From: Aureobasidium sp. EXF-3400
Lineage: Eukaryota; Ascomycota; Dothideomycetes; Dothideales; Saccotheciaceae
Assembly (NCBI GenBank): GCA_024195585.1
Contig: SWBL01000452.1
Location: 1-32,376, forward strand
Length of the DNA stretch: 32,376 nt
Reading direction: 5' to 3'
The stretch's first letter is position 1. Each line of letters begins with the position of its first letter. The notes below the pieces were generated by a model that was not told the origin of the DNA, searched no databases, and worked only from the letters and a program-made list of their open reading frames with translations. Shown piece by piece: positions 31,155 through 32,376 of this stretch. The position numbers and the translations under genes are program-made.

Positions 31155-32148
31155 TATATGTTATAGTGTATCTACAAAATGCAGAGGAAACAATTGACCT
31201 ACCTCGAATGATATGCTAAGCTACTTGTACCTATGCGTGCCTGGGGCCTGCCATGACATGACGTGTGGTTCTAGATGATCAGAAGCACGTCATGAACGAC
31301 ACTTGAGTTTCTCGGCGTCCCAGACACTCCCGTGCGAAATGTGATGCCAGCCGAGGAAGAAGGCATGAGGTTGTATCGATGCAAGGACGGCAGGTCGGAG
31401 ATGCGGGGAAAAGCACATCACCATCATCATGGTGATCATCTTTCCTTCGTTCCCGTGTTTAATTGTCATGCGGAAATTGTGAAAACGCACAATAGTCTCG
31501 AGAAGTCAGCGTCTATCTAGAAGCGGATCATATCCTGCTGTAATACTATAGCGTGTAGACCTTCGCAAGAAAAGTGTACGGGTTATAGACTTTAGCACCA
31601 TTCTACGAAGGGATGTTGTTCTTCTTGGATGGTAGACTGCTCTATAGAGAGCTGGCGAGATGACGATGCTTTCTATTTACCGAAGAGACCATGCATCTTT
31701 ATAGCTTTCCGCATCGACATACATTCGGGCATAGTGAAATTACGTCGAGCCTGGGGCTTTGAGCTTCGTCCCGCAAAGACCCAAAGCATCATGCTACAGC
31801 CGGATGATCACATCACAGCTTGACAATCACAACAGAGAAACAAGAATTTGAGATCGGGAACCGAGAAACTGGATTCATGAAGACATCGAAGTTGGCACGA
31901 AGGCTGTTGATAGCTGGAGGCATGATTTTGTATCTTTTTTCCCTTTCTGCCTCTTATCCACCTTCCCAGCTTTCTTTTAGGCTGTGGCGGACAGAGGAGT
32001 AAAAAGCGCAATCCCTAAGTCGAAATAATGCGTGACTCGTCCCTAAGCCCAGATTCCGCTTACTCCGTGGTTGACGACGATGGTGTGATGATATTGTTCT
32101 AGCCACCAGCCCAGCAACGTTTGCCAGAATGCACAAAACGCGACGCGC
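31155..32148. other. Intergenic: MRJP-family promoter and eL42 3' flank
   Basis: No gene was recognised in this 1 kb. It contains an inverted CRE-like pair (31257-31294) and a small palindrome, ATCACCAT...ATGGTGAT, at 31417-31436. The remainder is ordinary sequence. Confidence 0.45.
31257..31294. promoter_or_regulatory. Inverted CRE/ATF-like pair upstream of the MRJP-family gene
   Basis: CATGACGTG (31257-31265) is exactly complementary to CACGTCATG (31286-31294), with a 20-base spacer. Each arm contains TGACGT, the core of bZIP (CRE/ATF) sites. Position about 105-140 bp before the ATG fits a promoter element; binding is an inference. Confidence 0.45.
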
Positions 32149-32376
32149 TTAGAAGACAAGGGCGGCACCCTTGGTCTTCTTGTCACCACTGTAGAGGAAG
32201 AAAGGTCAGTATGCGACTGAGGTGTGAAGAGAAGTGGCGGAACATACCCCAGCTCGAAGTGCTTGCAACGCTTGAGGGCAAGCTGTGCCTTGGTCTTGCA
32301 TGCTGTGCACTCCAGTCTCAGGACAACCTTCTTGGTGGTCTTGGCCTTCTTGTGGAAGACAGGCTTGGTCTGACCA
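32149..32376 (-). CDS. RPL42: 60S ribosomal protein eL42 (L44/L36a), 3' part
   Basis: The gene runs off the right edge. Visible exons are 32376-32248 (first base completes a codon outside the window) and 32188-32149, with a 59-nt intron (32189-32247). The translation starts [18 protein letters not shown], continues [20 protein letters not shown] and ends [17 protein letters not shown]. This is about the last 54 residues of the 105-106 aa protein. The two visible Cys (CTAC) and the later Cys in KRCKHF belong to the zinc-ribbon fold. In yeast numbering Lys55 (methylated in fission yeast) and Pro56 are present. eL42 sits at the ribosomal E site. Confidence 0.95.

Noticed and set aside
1..32376. 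tRNA, rRNA and CRISPR features
   Set aside because: I saw no tRNA B-box (GGTTCGANTCC-like) in a suitable setting, no rRNA-like stretch and no regularly spaced identical repeats; the E-box array is too degenerate and of the wrong unit type for CRISPR.

Overview
The window is nuclear DNA of a filamentous ascomycete (Pezizomycotina). Genes are compact and carry 44-132 nt introns with GTAAGT/GTATGT donors, CTGAC/CTAAC branch sites and CAG/TAG acceptors. Start sites often have a CACCATGG or CAAAATG context, and the protein families are typical of moulds. Dothideomycetes is my best guess (inference only): it fits a chromodomain Clr4-type methyltransferase together with a DNMT5-type DNA methylase.

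Layout, left to right: a TA-rich, stop-laden (RIP-like) repeat remnant (1-450); a five-exon chromodomain-SET H3K9 methyltransferase (519-2392, +); a GPN3-type GPN-loop GTPase (2917-3807, +); a MATE-type transporter gene broken by three in-frame stop codons (4883-6507, +); a secreted GH131 beta-glucanase (6897-7907, -); a class I SAM methyltransferase (9026-9946, +); an intracellular PA14-containing GH3 beta-glucosidase (10101-12679, -); a secreted five-exon GH3 glycosidase (13383-15929, -); an Sds3-like Rpd3L subunit (16607-18410, -); a 2310-residue DNMT5-type DNA methyltransferase/SNF2/RING protein (19017-26004, -); a gene-poor 3.8 kb stretch (26005-29798) with a degenerate tandem array full of CACGTG sites and a decayed coding repeat; a secreted major-royal-jelly-protein family member (29799-31154, -); and the 3' end of ribosomal protein eL42 (32149-32376, -, cut by the window edge).

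Two functional themes stand out. First, chromatin silencing: an H3K9 methyltransferase with its own chromodomain, a histone deacetylase complex subunit and a maintenance-type cytosine methylase lie within 26 kb, flanked by DNA that itself looks mutated in the manner of silenced repeats. Second, beta-glucan use: GH131 can open glucans outside the cell, the secreted GH3 can trim oligomers, and the cytosolic GH3 can finish imported disaccharides; all three are on the minus strand within 9 kb.

The most unusual non-genic element is the array at about 27400-28200. Its roughly 145-176 bp units carry, at fixed spacing in two copies, an E-box, a CRE-like site and a TATA-like site on one strand, and consensus splice signals on the other. 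All exon boundaries were placed by eye from splice consensus and reading frame; none is confirmed by transcripts.
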